This document shows, piece by piece, positions 36,783-49,055 of a stretch of DNA of 64,000 nucleotides. The stretch's first letter is position 1, and each line of letters begins with the position of its first letter. Source of the stretch: Pisaster brevispinus. Lineage: Eukaryota; Echinodermata; Asteroidea; Forcipulatida; Asteriidae. The stretch covers positions 124,001 to 188,000 of the forward strand of contig JAMKCF010000048.1 of the NCBI GenBank assembly GCA_023634235.1, written 5' to 3'. Under the pieces are notes generated by a model that saw only the letters and a program-made list of their open reading frames with translations, did not search any database and had not been told where the DNA came from. The position numbers and the translations under genes are program-made.

Positions 36783-39700
36783 CATACGGAACACGTATGC
36801 ACATCACTTTTCAGTGAAAGCAAACCTTGTATTGACAGAGCTTTACTGGAGGGCCTGGATGTTCGCAACATTTGCCAGAAGCTCTGCTTGTGATTTGTTC
36901 CCCCTCTATACTCATTTCTTGAAGGAAGCTTTTATCCTCTACGTGGTGTATCAAATGTAGTAACTGTCTTCTTGCATCATGTTGCCACTTCATATTTTGC
37001 AAAACGTGTTTACACTCGGGACAATAAGTGGCTGTTTGAGAAGTCTTGATTGATCATGAAGAAGGGATACTTATGAGATGTCATGAATTGCAAAAAGTAG
37101 AAAAGAAAAGACGTTTGGGCTAACTCTGGGGGAAATTTGAAGTTCTTTTGAGTTAAAGGAATTGTCCACTTTTGAAAAGTGTCGCTGGTCTTTTTTTTAT
37201 TATTAAAAACCCTCTGTGAAGCCGTAGTACTGTTTTCAACAGTCTGTTTGTAAACAAGTGTTGTTTACTCAGTCAACATATTTGTTTACAATTGTATTTA
37301 TTTCTTGAAACCTATAGCCAAATAGCGTGCAAAGGGAATTTACCCTTGGGTTGATCGTTTGACTACAGAAACTTCCAGTAATTACTTCCCCTTGAATGCT
37401 TTTTGTTGTAACTATTACAGGCTATTGTTTGATTATTGCCTTTTACATCGATGTGTATGGGCAAAAACCAACATATTCTGTATCCCCGATGCGAACAAAA
37501 TAACATCCATTAGATATTATACAGACTAGTTCAATATTTTTCTTCAAAACAGGTGGATTTAAACAGGCATGCCACTCAGTACCTCCGTTGAATCGTTGTG
37601 CATGATTTTACCTTTTGGGGTAGAAATACAAGTATTTTAGACATGATTTCCTTTAAAAACGTGGAAACCGGTGGCATATTACTCTGTGAGATTAATGTTG
37701 TGATATTGTGTGGGAGAAGGGAGGGGTGTAGGCTACCAAGAGTCAAAGATGTACCTTCCCCCTTTAACACCATAGCTCTGTAGTTTGCAATTTCCTCTCA
37801 ACTCAATCCATCCACTTCAAGGAGAGGTCAGGAGGCTTGCTTTCTTGGGATCACCCCAAGAACTGATGTTGACATGCCAGACACCGTCCTAATCCTGTGT
37901 TTACACTCACATTACTCACTCCTCCTCTACCTTGGATCTGGGTCACCAGACCTGAGTGGTACCCAAACCCCCCTGGAGCAGTTTGAAGGGATGGAGCAGA
38001 GGTTTCCAAAAAAGAAATGTTACCAGTCTAGCGGTAGACCTAATTAGCCTAGGGGTATAGCCAGGCAGCAAACCTCCTGCTGTTGGTTGACCGAAGCTCA
38101 GTTTGTGACTTTCTGACACTGACGAGACTGTACACTTCGTCACGGTGATCCCTCTCGGCTCGAAAGCCAAAAACTTGGTCAGAAGACAGGATACTAGTTC
38201 ATTTAGGAACAACCAATTAGCTTAAGGCAATTACTGAACAAAGCTCCCGCTGACTGTACTAGGTATATAACCCATAGCTTGTGAATCACTGGTGCCCCTT
38301 TCGCTCTTGGAGGATGTGGCTAAGTTCATATGGAGTCAGTTAGCATGATCGACGGGTCGCCCTGGCAAGAAACTGTCCCAGAGCTTGGGAAATCTCTCAC
38401 GGGAAGTTTAACCAGAAAACAAACAAAATCTAAAAAAAGCAAAAAGCTGAAGGAATGCTTTTACGCAAATCAGAGAAAAACCGTAATTGGCGCATCTTCC
38501 TTTTGAACTATTTCAATGTCAACCTCAGTTGGACAAACTAATGATGGTTACCTTTACATTTAGCAGAATTAGAATGACGAAGAGGTGGACCTCACCGCAA
38601 ACATTTAATGGCATGCTTGAAATAATGAGTAAACAGAGAGGCCCACCTGATCCTCTCTGACGATTGCCATGGAAGAAAATCAGTGTCTCTGATCAGGGAA
38701 CGACTAATTTTGATTTGAACTCCTGTCTCCCATTCTGTATATCATTCATCCCTATTTGGGGAAACCCTGTCATAATGATATGAAAAGTAAAACTATAAGA
38801 AAGTCTCGTCTTCAACCAGGTAGTTTTGTATTCATTGTTAGGTTTTTAACTATTGGCTTTAACTTTAGTTACTTTATATGTTTTTAACTTTTTTTGAAGC
38901 AGTCAATCTTTCATTGTAATTCTACGAAAGGCAATTAGTGCCATCGCTGTTATATATTTCCAAAAGCAGTTACTACTATTATTATTATTTTCAAGAACAG
39001 TTATTTCCATTTTCAAGAGCAGCTCATGTGGTCGATTACCAGTTCGCCCCAATGCGATCCTTGTCCGGTTGGGGCGATGGCTTGACATGGCCACGTTTCC
39101 TATAACTGCTCTTTAAAGTAAAAAAAAAAATTAAAAAAATTAAAAATAGGGATGGCACTAATGGGCCTTCGTATAATTCCTAAACTGTAACAACTTCATT
39201 TACAAATGTTTCCTGTTGTTTGTTTACTGCACCTGCCCACTGATATCTGTGTGCTGTTTTATTTGGGGTTTTTATACAGCAGTGCGATTTGCCTTCTAAA
39301 GAATCAATCACTGAGAAAGCTCTTGTTTCCTATAGACAAAACAAGAGTTGTCCTTATTCTGACAGAGACAAATGACTTCGCAGAAAGAGAAAAATACTGT
39401 GCCGTGTGCGTGCCAAACTTAACTTGTACCCCCCCCAAAAAAAAAAGCAGCGAGCACTGACTCTATAATGGTGACACCAGTGTTGACACATTTGCACAAC
39501 ATCCCATACATCCTGTGACCTGTACTTTTGTTTTTCAAGGACCAAGCGTTTGTTGAGGTGTTGATTAGCAACACCACCAGATGCTGCATGGAACACAATT
39601 GTTTCAACTTCCCGCATGAATCAGAGTCTAATTCGGCGCAATTTTTTTTGTATTGGAACAGAAAGACAAAAACGGAGCATCGCCTAAATCTTCAAAATGA

Positions 39701-39841
39701 ATTTGTTCCTTTTGGGGGGGGGGTGGGGATGTTTGGTTTTAAGGGGGTGGGGTGCCTCAACTGTTTTGTTCTTGAAACTTGTGATGAAATGGTGTACATT
39801 TGTAGCCCCAAATAGCAGCATTTGTAGCATTTTTTCCAATC

Positions 39842-40757
39842 TTGTTTGTCTTTATTGGGAGGATCACCCAGCAGATGTGGGTGCTGGATGAATCTAGAGT
39901 GCCCAAAGTAACTGCAACCTGCACATACAGAACTGCCTCATTGATTCATGCAGATGTAGTGTGCTTTTGTAACTCATCAAAGCCTAACAACCCTTGCCCT
40001 AAGATACTGACAAAGAAATGCAATGTAGAGCTAAGTTCATTCAATGATATCATCCATGTTTATTTCGTCTCCCCCCCCCATCCCCTACATGAAGTTGCTG
40101 AAGAAACTCATTTGCCAAAGTTTAATCAAAACTCTCCCCTCCATGCAGTTACTATAAAAGCAACTTATTTGCCAAAGTTTAATAACAACCGTGTTTCGAC
40201 GAAAGTTATGTGTTACTGTGGTTTGTAAAAAAGAAGAAGTTTATTGCAGTGTGAAGATGATTTGTACGCATTTGAAAGCCTTGACAGAAATGCATACTGC
40301 TTTATATAGAATGTTCTTTCTCACCACAAGCATACAGCAACAAAAAAACCTACTCATGTCAAAGATAATGTTCCAATCAGGATTGAATCATCCCTTAGCT
40401 GTTTATTCTGTCAAATTAACCCCCGAGTACATCCCAATTAATTGCCACTTTACCGCTCCATACAAATGTCACCGTGGTAACGGCAACACAAATGACAAAC
40501 AAGTAGCTCCAAATTGCCATCACTTCAGAGAGTCTTTTCTGGTAGCAACCAATTTGCAGACATTCCTATTTCCAGCCAATTTGTATTGCTCACAAGTGGA
40601 AGAATACACTTTTAAGAAATCGACACTTTTATCTCTGATTTCATTGCTCCCGGGCAAGGGAAGAAAAAAACCCACCACAATACACAAATCAAGAGTTTCT
40701 TTGAAGACCCTGTCGTGTCAGCCCTCGAAAAGATTCCCCAACCTCCTTGAAACGTGA
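39842..40757 (+). other. Two overlapping long open frames of unknown meaning
   Basis: Frames of 128 codons (39842-40228) and 188 codons (40191-40757) overlap out of register. The second is the longest open frame in the window. Neither shows a domain, signal peptide or motif I recognise, and no splice context links them to Slit. A roughly 55-bp imperfect direct repeat (ACTCATTTGCCAAAGTTTAA at 40106 and AACTTATTTGCCAAAGTTTA at 40163) lies inside the first. Chance openness is likely. A decayed, frameshifted gene remains possible. Confidence 0.25.
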
Positions 40758-41259
40758 ATAGTGACTTAACCCAAGCCGCTTATTGTCCTTAGTTAACTAA
40801 AGTGACACCTTTAATAATCCAGACTCCAAAAATCAGTCATCTGTGTGTTGGGTGAGCATCGTTTGAAAAAAACAACAACCAAGCGCTTTGGAGCGAGATG
40901 ATTATTTTTATAGCGAGTTGCCGTCTCAATACTGGGGAAGACTTCAGAGAATCGTTACCTCTCATCTCGGACAAAGACAGGTGTCACTCCCTTGTGATTT
41001 GTGACACTTATCCCATGCTGTAAAGACAGCCAGTATCAATAAGTATTGTCACACCCTTGTTGTCCCCTTGATAAATTCTCACAATAACATCTCACTTGAG
41101 AGGACACCGGACAATTAATTTCGATCAGAATCTCAGATTAAAGGATCAGATTAAACTCCTACCTTTTATTTATAGGAGCGAGTTTCATCAAGGACCATAT
41201 AGTTTACCCATGAGTTCGACTAACTCTGACCAAATGCATGCTGTAGTCAATGATGGTTG

Positions 41260-41320
41260 GACTAGTCAACGATTTGCGACCAGCCTATCGAGACTGGTCG
41301 CATCGCTGGTTAACACTAGC
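41260..41320. other. Imperfect hairpin
   Basis: GACTAGTCAACGATTTGCGA and CCAG pair with CTGG and TCGCATCGCTGGTTAACACT with small bulges. The core GCGACCAG/CTGGTCGC is perfect around a 10-nt loop. It may be a fragment of a palindromic element. Confidence 0.5.
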
Positions 41321-41983
41321 TGTTTTAATGGCAGTGAGGAACCAATTATGAACTTGTCCAAAAAACGCAAACAAAATTGGCCACCTTCATTTTCTCATGG
41401 CCACATTGACACATGACGACATGAGTGGCGTCATTCGCACTTCAACTTCGGTGCTCGTGTGCTACGTAGGTCACAAAACCAACCACAAGTTATCGAACTT
41501 GATTGAACTTGCTTGTCATTGGACCAAAATTCGTTGGTGATGCTCTGCATGGTATACGCTATGAATGTTCACCTTCATTTTTCTTTTCTCTTTTTTGTTT
41601 ACTCCTCTTACCCTCAGCAACGACAGCCAAAGATCCCAGTAAAATTGCAGTTGTGGAAATATTGATATCGATCCCAAGTTGTCGTTTGATTTATCCATAG
41701 GCCAATGAAATGTAAACCATTTTAGTTTTCTGTTTCCACTACATTCACCCTTCCAAGATCCGAGAAACTGCTCCACAATTCAATGAAAATACTTTTGCTT
41801 TTCTTCAAAAAGCAAAACAAACCAGACTTTCTTTCATCTGACATTTTTGTAAAAGTCTGAACTCATTTTCACTGTATCTTTTTTCCAAGCATCTTCAGGC
41901 TATGAAGTGCATCAAACAATTCCTCCGAAAATCCTCTTCCTATTACTAATGAACAAGCTGCTTCTTTTCTCCCTCAAATGCAG

Positions 41984-42147
41984 GCATCTTGCACGGAATC
42001 CCCTCATCTGTGACTGCAATCTCAAGTGGCTTGTAGATTACCTCGAGGAGAACCCAGTAGAGAAGAGCGGAGCAAGATGCGAGACACCGAGACGGATGGA
42101 AGGGAAGAGACTCAACCAAATGAAGAGCATCAAATTCAAATGCAAAG
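41984..42147 (+). CDS. Slit, D2 C-terminal cap (LRRCT) exon
   Basis: A 164-nt exon starting at codon AT|G and reading [35 protein letters not shown] and [19 protein letters not shown]. The four cysteines of the LRRCT (CDC, ARC, FKC) are present, as are the Slit-specific LKWLxDYLxxNPxExSGARC spacing and the basic KR..Q.KS.KF.C end. The exon ends with a single G (phase 1). The donor is GTTGGT, weaker than any other donor in the gene, yet it is the only nearby GT that keeps frame with the exon at 43034: the GT at 42152 and the GTAACA at 42158 both shift it. Confidence 0.95.
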
Positions 42148-43033
42148 GTTGGTTGGGGTAACATGGGAGCTGCAAGCTTGGGGCAATACTAACTCGGCTG
42201 GATTTCACGCACACAGCCGAGATTGTTTTTAGTATTCACTTATGGAGACTGAGGACAAAACAAAGAAGGGAAAATAAAGGTCTACATAGAGGAATTCTAA
42301 AGACTGGGTTGCTCCACACGGATTTTTTTTTTCAAAGTGTCTGGGAGAAAGGAAAGAACGAAAGATGTCTCACTCTCCGCATGGATTTACACAAAAAAAT
42401 GTTTGATCTTAAGCTGTGTATCGATCTTAATTGCTAAGCAAAGTGTGATGTCACAATACAAATCACTATGGTATTACTAACAACTCATCTTAAGGAGAAT
42501 CTTAATGCTTTGTGAAATGTGAAATCGAGCCCTGCAGATGGGCCCAGTTTCTTGGAGCTGCTTCTGCACAATAAGTAGCTCAGCACAAAACAATTTTGCT
42601 TATAAAAAAAAAAAAGTTTTACCAGCCAAAACACCATGTCACGTGTATACCATCTGTCATTGGTTTCCTTTATTGTTGCTGAACAGAAAATTGTCAAGCA
42701 ATATTGTCTATCAGTAAATTGTATTAAATTGGTCCCTGGTTTCGTACCTGACACAAATGCAAAGGAAAGAATTATGTCAGGTTGAAGGAAGGGGCTGGTT
42801 TGACCACAAGAGGGTTGAAACATAATGCCAGACAAAATCAAAGGTAGAAAGAGGGAGAAAAAGCAATTAATCACGGAATGAGACACAAACATGAGAAATA
42901 TATGTGGGAAAGGAGAAGGCAAAGACAAGAAGTTGTACTATTTCTTTGACAAGAATTCTAAAAGAAAGGGATATGTTTGTTGTTAGAGTCTGATAGTTAA
43001 AGTTGACCCACTTTGATTGGTTTTGGTTGGTAG
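42148..43033 (+). other. Slit intron, D2-D3 linker (886 nt)
   Basis: GTTGGT to GGTTGGTAG. The acceptor is purine-rich for an acceptor (GATTGGTTTTGGTTGGTAG), so both ends of this intron are weak. A family F copy occupies about 42538-42740. Confidence 0.85.
42538..42740. repeat. Family F element, diverged copy
   Basis: GATGGGCCCAGTTTCTTGGA, GCTGCTTCTGCACAATAAG and TTTACCAGCCAAAACACCAT with ATACCATCTGTCATTGGTTT are the family words. The minus-strand open frame of 147 codons that crosses it is incidental. Confidence 0.5.
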
Positions 43034-43184
43034 ATTCAGAATACCAGCGTACTGCACACGCCGGCGAGTGTTTCATCGATGCAGATTGTCCGGAATCCTG
43101 CCGTTGTACTGGAAGCATCGTCGACTGCTCTAACGCGGGATTCCACTCTGTGCCAGACAACATCCCAACGTACACCACTGAACT
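43034..43184 (+). CDS. Slit, D2-D3 linker and D3 N-terminal cap (LRRNT) exon
   Basis: A 151-nt exon. Joining G|AT makes Asp, then SEYQRTAHAGECFIDADC, PESCRCTGSIVDCSNAG and FHSVPDNIPTYTTE. The CPxxCxCxxxxVDC pattern is the LRRNT cap, and the short linker with GECF.DADCP matches the GDCFADLACP-type linker of vertebrate Slit. Phase is 1 at the start and 2 at the end (CT|GTAAGT). It opens the third LRR domain. Confidence 0.96.
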
Positions 43185-44506
43185 GTAAGTAATCATCGTG
43201 AGAAATAGAACTTCTCTCTAAAGGAGCTGGAACTTCGGCGAGCTGTTGTTGTGATATCTTTCTGATATTGAGTCCTCAAAAGTGCCTTGCACTGTACACC
43301 AGGGTCCAATTCCATGGCTCTGCTTCTCGCAGAAAATGCGCTAACGGCGCCCAGAAAAGAACCTAGTTGCATAGGCCTCGAAATATGGGTCCCGTATGCC
43401 TGAAGATGTTTGTGGTGAAAAGATTTTGAAGGAATGTCCGTTTTACCAAGATGAGGGATGGGAAAACCCCAATTGGGGGAAATTCAATCGGGTTGGGACT
43501 GATCGATGAAAACCCAATTCAGATGCAAGGCTCCGGTCTGGGATTTAAACCGGGGGTCCAGAGAGGTGAAAGGAAGCAAAAGAAACCACTAAAAAGCCAA
43601 CTTAAATGCACGTGGAGACCAATCTTGGCTTTACTGGGAGATGAGAGTTTCATTTCGGGTGTAAGTATAGACCAGTTATGGATGTCACTCTGCCAACGTC
43701 TTTAGACTGGTATGGGGAGTTTAAGATTTTTTTTTCTGCGTGAGAAAAACAAATAGCTGTTATTTTCTATACAGATATAAAGAAGTCACTCTCATTGGTC
43801 GTCATCTCTAGTGCTGGGGACCCAGGGAGACGGGGTAGGGTGGCAACTGCTCTCCCAAATTCGGGCAAAATAATGGGGACAATTTGGGCACGACAAGAAG
43901 AAAAACATTGCCAGATTATTTAAAAAGACCAAATTTTATCTGGTATTATTGGAGATTATGTTTGTTTATGTATACGGTTTCGGGCAATTCAACCCCTTCT
44001 GACCCCCCCCCCTCCCAAACAAAGAGTCCCCTCACTCCCATTCCAGACGCTTCTTAAAATCTAAAACTCCAGGGGTTACCAAAAGGTGGAAATGGCGTTA
44101 TTTCAACATGCCTGCTAAATTCTGAATCATAGAATTTCAGACCTTCTGCTTGACAGTAACGACTCTCACCCTAGTTTGGACTTGGTCTGGGACCAGAAAC
44201 CTTGCATTTTCTTTGGTTTTGGGAGAAGTTGCTTAATTAATTTTCTATTTTTTATTTGGACAAATGTTTCATTCCTTATATTGGGAAGGGGCAGAGATAA
44301 TGTCAGTGATGTACCCCATTCTTACAGACTCAGCAAGTACTGCTTCCTATAACCAACGAAATATGTGATTAGCACTGAAGAGGGAGTGGCAGTGATGGAT
44401 CATGTGTAACAATAGGGATATTAGAACTTAGTGTGGTGATTAATTTTAATAGCTTTATTTATTGACTGACCGGTGCCAATTAGTTTTAATTTGTTTCCCC
44501 TCTCAG
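43185..44506 (+). other. Slit intron, D3 N-cap-LRR1 (1,322 nt)
   Basis: GTAAGT to CCCCTCTCAG. I see no recognisable element. There are short C runs near 44005. Confidence 0.9.
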
Positions 44507-44581
44507 GCGGCTGAACGACAATGATATTTCCAGGATTTCTGCCGATGGGAAGTTTGTTAATTTGATCAACCTCAACAAACT
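44507..44581 (+). CDS. Slit, D3 LRR 1 exon (25-residue repeat)
   Basis: A 75-nt exon, one codon longer than the standard: (L)RLNDNDISRISADGKFVN followed by LINLNK. The extra residue falls in the ADGKF segment, where vertebrate Slit D3 LRR1 (RLNNNEF...ATGIF) is also 25 residues long. The length difference is therefore a conserved trait, not an annotation error. The donor is CT|GTAAGT. Confidence 0.95.
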
Positions 44582-45309
44582 GTAAGTCATTTGTTTCCCA
44601 TTTCCCAATAAAATGCCCCTCTGTCATTGTCACAACCCTTTTCCTTCCCACACTCCCCCAACTCATCAAACCAACCCAAATATCTGTCAAACAGTCTCTC
44701 TATACAAAACACTATCCCCCCTGACCTTACCTCTGAAACTAATTGTACTGAAAAGACAGCAAATCAAGGGAATTGGGGGCAAAGGGAAAATTGTATCAAA
44801 ACTTCGTTTGTAAAACAATTATTACTATAATTATGTACATTAAGGGCTGTCGATTCCCCCTTGATTATTGTTAAACATTTTAAAGAAACGCTTATTCTTA
44901 AGATAACATTCTCCATTGCTTAAAACCTTGTGTTGGGTAGAAAGAGAGACAGTTACATAAACAACTGATTTTCCTCTAAGTTTCAATTTCATAGAGTTGT
45001 GGAGCAAAGCAAAGTTGTTTAAAACAGAAACATTTGTTTACCCAAAACAGGTTATCAGCCAAATTGTAAAAAAAGATGTATATTCCATTTAGGAGTTCCG
45101 CAACAATATTACTAATAGCATACAATCATACCGTTCCAGGCCCTATTGTGATGTTTTCTTCATTGGGTAAGCTAAGGAAACTAGCATAAATTAACAGAGA
45201 GGAACTCAATATTTGCTAAGCAGATTCAATCCGCTGAGCAATGTTTTAGCCTTTTCAAACAGATCTTGATAGAACTAAAACAACTATGTTTTTTTGCCGC
45301 CATATGCAG
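44582..45309 (+). other. Slit intron, D3 LRR1-LRR2 (728 nt)
   Basis: GTAAGT to CATATGCAG. A diverged family F copy covers about 44985-45260 (CAATTTCATAGAGTTGTGGA, CAGGTTATCAGCC, ATTTGCTAAGCAG). Confidence 0.9.
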
Positions 45310-45381
45310 GGATCTTCGTAATAACCGAATCTCAATTATCGAGGAGGGGGCTTTCCAGGGTGCGTCCAACCTGTATGAATT
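45310..45381 (+). CDS. Slit, D3 LRR 2 exon
   Basis: A 72-nt exon: (L)DLRNNRISIIEEGAFQ then GASNLYE. The EEGAF.GAS segment is the typical D3 LRR2 signature. The donor is TT|GTAAGT, completed as TTG (Leu). Confidence 0.96.
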
Positions 45382-46100
45382 GTAAGTCAATCATTTTACT
45401 CAGTCGTCCACCTGTTGCTTTTATTCTTGTTGTGTCATAGTGTGTCGACAGGCATCTTGTATGATGCGCCTTCTGTCCACGTGTGGGGGCCCGCCCATAT
45501 ATCATTGTCAGTCACACAGAGTGACAATAGCTCGCATAAACTTCATGCATCGTTTTGGTTTAACTCGTCAATTTTGTACGTGGTTTTCAAGCGGATTCCA
45601 CAAAAAAAAAACATTTCTAAAAAAGTTCATGCACAATTTGTTCTTGTTGTAGTTCATTTTTGTGAATTTATCCAAGCAGTTGTTCTACTTCCATTTGCTC
45701 TGTTTCAATAATGGTATTTCTTCTTGTGGATGGGACTCAAAGACTACCTTCATGACTTCGCAACTATTCTGTTTTTATTTTGGTTTTGAATTCATCCAAA
45801 AAAAGCACGGTGTGACAGTATTAAGCCGCACTTCAAACTCATGGAATTCTGGTTGAATCTCTATCCCACTTATCACAACCTCTGCACAATGATTTCCCAC
45901 CCAAAAAGAAATTTAAAAAAAAGTGCTGCTCATTCTAAATATCTGGGATCAGGATGATAACAAGCTATCTATTATTTTATCGATTCGTTCATTTATTTTC
46001 TTTGATTTGCGTTTTGTGAGATGATTTGTTTTATTACCTACATGATGTGTGTGTTGACCTGATTTGGGCCACTTTCACCATGACAAAATAATGGCTACAC

Positions 46101-46521
46101 AGATTTTAAAGATATGGTCATAGACTGGTTTAATTGTCAACGTAATGCTGATTTGGAGGCATAATTATAAAGAAGGAAACAATTAAAGTCACATGTGAAA
46201 GTTTCAGCTGAATACAGTGTCTTCTCGCTGAGAAAACAGCAACAAACTGTCACGGTATTTTCACAAGAACTTCGAATCCATCCATTGGCGAAGGGACAGT
46301 GGGTACCAACCGTTTCTCTGGCTGCAGCATTCGCGAACGGACACCAATCCTCATAAATCTAAAGGGACAATTCATGCATGAATCGTCTCTCAGATTCAAA
46401 TGTTTTTGAGTGAAAAAAAATATCTAAACCATTTTACTTCGAATGGAATCCTCACTAAGACAGCTTTTATGGTCATTAATTTGTTGGAGTAGTTTCCAAA
46501 GTCTGATCTGTACCTTTAAGC
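46101..46521 (+). repeat. Family C MITE-like element, copy 2
   Basis: The best copy: left end TTAAAGATATGGTCATAGAC and right end GTCTGATCTGTACCTTTAA are imperfect inverted repeats. Interior AAAGTCACATGTGAAAGTTT, GCTGAATACAGTGTCTTC, CAGCATTCGCGAACGGACAC and CTCAGATTCAAATGTTTTTG are as in the other two copies. Confidence 0.75.
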
Positions 46522-47945
46522 CTGGGCAACTGTGTGATCTGCTGCAAAAAAAGTACAAAGTTTCTAAGCATCCTTCTGAATTAGAGAAAATGGAGTTGCC
46601 CAGGGCGTTATAGTAGTTCCTGAACCAGGAATAATCTCAAGTTGACAAGCCAATAGTCGTCAACCTTGCAGAGTCATTCAGCACAAGCAAGGGACAACTG
46701 TCGCCCAGATGCATTCATGTCATAACTTCAGCAACTTGATTGCAACCTGTCATCTGATATAATATTGAAAAGTTGTAGTTGAAAGTTCATCAAGTGTCGC
46801 GTTAGTGTGACAAATAAAATTTCGAAACACTTTAATTTATGGAAAGGAAATGTTGTGTTGAAAAGAGATAAGTTGCCCGCAGGCAGCTTTCTCTCTCTCT
46901 CTCTCTCTCTTTTTTAAAGAAAAACAAATCCATATCTGATTAAATTACCGTTCGTACTGTTTGCTTGAAAATATGAAATATTTATCGCTGTGAAAATTTG
47001 ACAAGTCAAATTGATGGAACGGTTCCTGTGAACTGATGAGGTGTGAATGTACACAGCCACAAGACAATATGTAATTCCCGTTGGAATGAACCTCAAATTT
47101 TAGTTGTCAATGCAATGTCTCATCGACGAGTCCAGAAATACAAACCCCTTTTTTTACAACTTGGGCGTGCACTGCTTCTTATTAGTCATATATAGTGGCT
47201 CCCAGTTCTTCTTTTTCCCCTTTTTTTTATAGAATAAATTGCAAACGAGACACAAAAAACACACACACACACACACAGGTCATGTAGGTAATAAACATCT
47301 GATACGATCTGATCCCGTGGCATTGCTTTGTTTGTGACGTATACCTTCAGAGTATGACATCCATGCATGCTTGATATTACCCCCGCCCCCTCCCCTACCT
47401 TCTAGCCCCTCCCCTACCTTAAACCCCCTTCTGTTGCTCCTCATCAAATCCGCTTACCCACGGCTGATCCAGTCAGACGCAGTAATCCATGCCAAGGCAA
47501 TTAATTCCAAGGGGTATGCCACCTTTGAACGAAAAAAGACAAAAAGATGAAGAAAAACAACAACCTCAAAACAAACAGGTGTCTCTATTCATCATGATTT
47601 CCAATTTGTTAATGGTGACAAGACAGTGAAAAAATGGAACAACATTCAAATCGGGGTGTTCGGTTAACCAAACTCTTCTATAGGTTTCCAAATCCTGAGT
47701 GAAGAGTGAGGGTAAGTGGGGTGGGATGGGGAGTGTGTTTTTAAGTAACCTCAACATGTTGTCCAGATACTGGCTTTTTATAGTCCTGAAGTGTTTATTT
47801 TATTCAAAAACTCATCAGTTAAAGTGAAATCAATTTTGAATTTGGTTACCTTAAGTTTTTAATAATTTGTACTCAGACCCAATAGTTTTTGTAATATGCT
47901 TTATATGTCCAAAATTTTGAAAAATATTTTTTTTTCTTTCCTTTT

Positions 47946-47978
47946 GTTGTTGTTGTTGTTGGGGGGGGGGGGGGGGGG
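47946..47978. repeat. (GTT)n followed by an 18-20-bp poly-G run
   Basis: Several GTT units run into a long G run. It is quadruplex-prone, and the length is likely polymorphic. Confidence 0.9.
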
Positions 47979-48203
47979 TTATAACAGCCTTGGTTCAGAT
48001 TACGTTTCTGATATGTCCCTTTATATTCCCCAAAGCTCTGCCTCGACTCCATCTTCAAATCAAACCCTGATAAAGCTTCTCCCCCAGATTATAGCTCCGC
48101 CCCAAACTAAGCTCCACCCCTAAGCTCCGCCCACCTCTCTCTCTCTGTTTTGTGTACAGTGCTTGCATGTATGTATTTTCTTTGTCTTTGCAACGTTCTC
48201 TAG

Positions 48204-48275
48204 GCTGCTTACTAACAACAAGCTCAGCAAAGTCCATGGACGATTTTTCTCCGGACTTAAAAATCTGAGAAATCT
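48204..48275 (+). CDS. Slit, D3 LRR 3 exon
   Basis: A 72-nt exon: (L)LLTNNKLSKVHGRFFSG then LKNLRN. LLT.N.L..V....F.GL..L matches the third D3 repeat of Slit proteins. The acceptor is CGTTCTCTAG and the donor CT|GTAAGT. Confidence 0.96.
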
Positions 48276-48498
48276 GTAAGTATTGTACCCCGACTCCTCT
48301 TCCCTCAATTTTTTTTGTTTTGCTGTGTGAATGGGCATTATCTGTATCATCGGTGCCTGCCTGCTGGCTTTTCTCGTTTTGCATTTTGAGGGTCAAATCC
48401 ATGGTATTACAGGGAAAAACTTGAACTCAAACATCAAAGATGATCAAGTAATGTTAGCCTCAATATATCTGCTCTCAAAGGGGTGGTGGGGACGTTGA

Positions 48499-48680
48499 AC
48501 TTTTGTAGAGCTACTATGCACAGCAATTAGCGTAGAAAAATCTTGCTTAGCACGCTCAGGTTACCAGCCAATGTGTAATGTATAGTATATTGATCGTGAC
48601 TGGTTTCTCTCAAGTTTTCGCTTAGCAGATAATGATGTTAGGCACTCATTTTCCGCTAATCTGCTCTATAAAGTTGGGTC
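48499..48680. repeat. Family F element
   Basis: Left TTTTGTAGAGCTACTATGCA and right AATCTGCTCTATAAAGTTGG are inverted. The interior has CTTAGCACGCTCAGGTTACC and TCGTGACTGGTTTCTC. Confidence 0.55.
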
Positions 48681-49055
48681 AGAAAATATGTATTCGCACC
48701 TAGAGGCTTCTAAACTAAATACTGCCAATGTCTGGGATTTGTTCCAAATTGTTGCTCTACGTCACACATTGTATAGAACTTTGGGCCATGTCCGAACCAA
48801 GTGGCTTTGGCTACAGATGGCTGTTGGCTGCTGCAGCACCACTGAATTGAAGAAAGGGCTTTTAAATAGAACAATCCATAGCCATTGGCAAAGTCATCCA
48901 TTCAGAAGACATGACCTTATTCAGTTGAGAAGTTATACTCTATGAAATTGTAGCAGCTAAAGCTTATATTTTGTAACTTATGGTATAAAAAAAATGCCCT
49001 TGAAAACTCCTACCTCGGAAACAATTATTGGGCGCATCAAAGCTCTTCCTTTGAC

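Larger units (their letters stand above)
31570..41983 (+). other. Slit intron, D2 LRR5-C-cap (10,414 nt)
   Basis: GTAAGA to AAATGCAG, the longest complete intron in the window. It holds an inverted pair of family H copies, a small inverted repeat with CTCF-like motifs, a tRNA-derived SINE, a family C element, a stretch with unusually long open frames (39842-40757) and a hairpin. The remainder looks unique. Confidence 0.9.
45382..48203 (+). other. Slit intron, D3 LRR2-LRR3 (2,822 nt)
   Basis: GTAAGT to CGTTCTCTAG. It includes a family C element, CT (46890-46908) and CA (47261-47278) microsatellites and a GTT/poly-G tract (47946-47978). Confidence 0.9.

Noticed and set aside
42158..42163. GTAACA as the donor of the D2 cap exon
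   Set aside because: A better match at position +3 to +4 than GTTGGT, but using it adds 10 nt and shifts the frame of the LRRNT exon at 43034, whose reading is unambiguous.
42485..42928. 147-codon minus-strand open frame
   Set aside because: It crosses a family F repeat and the Slit linker intron, with no domain.
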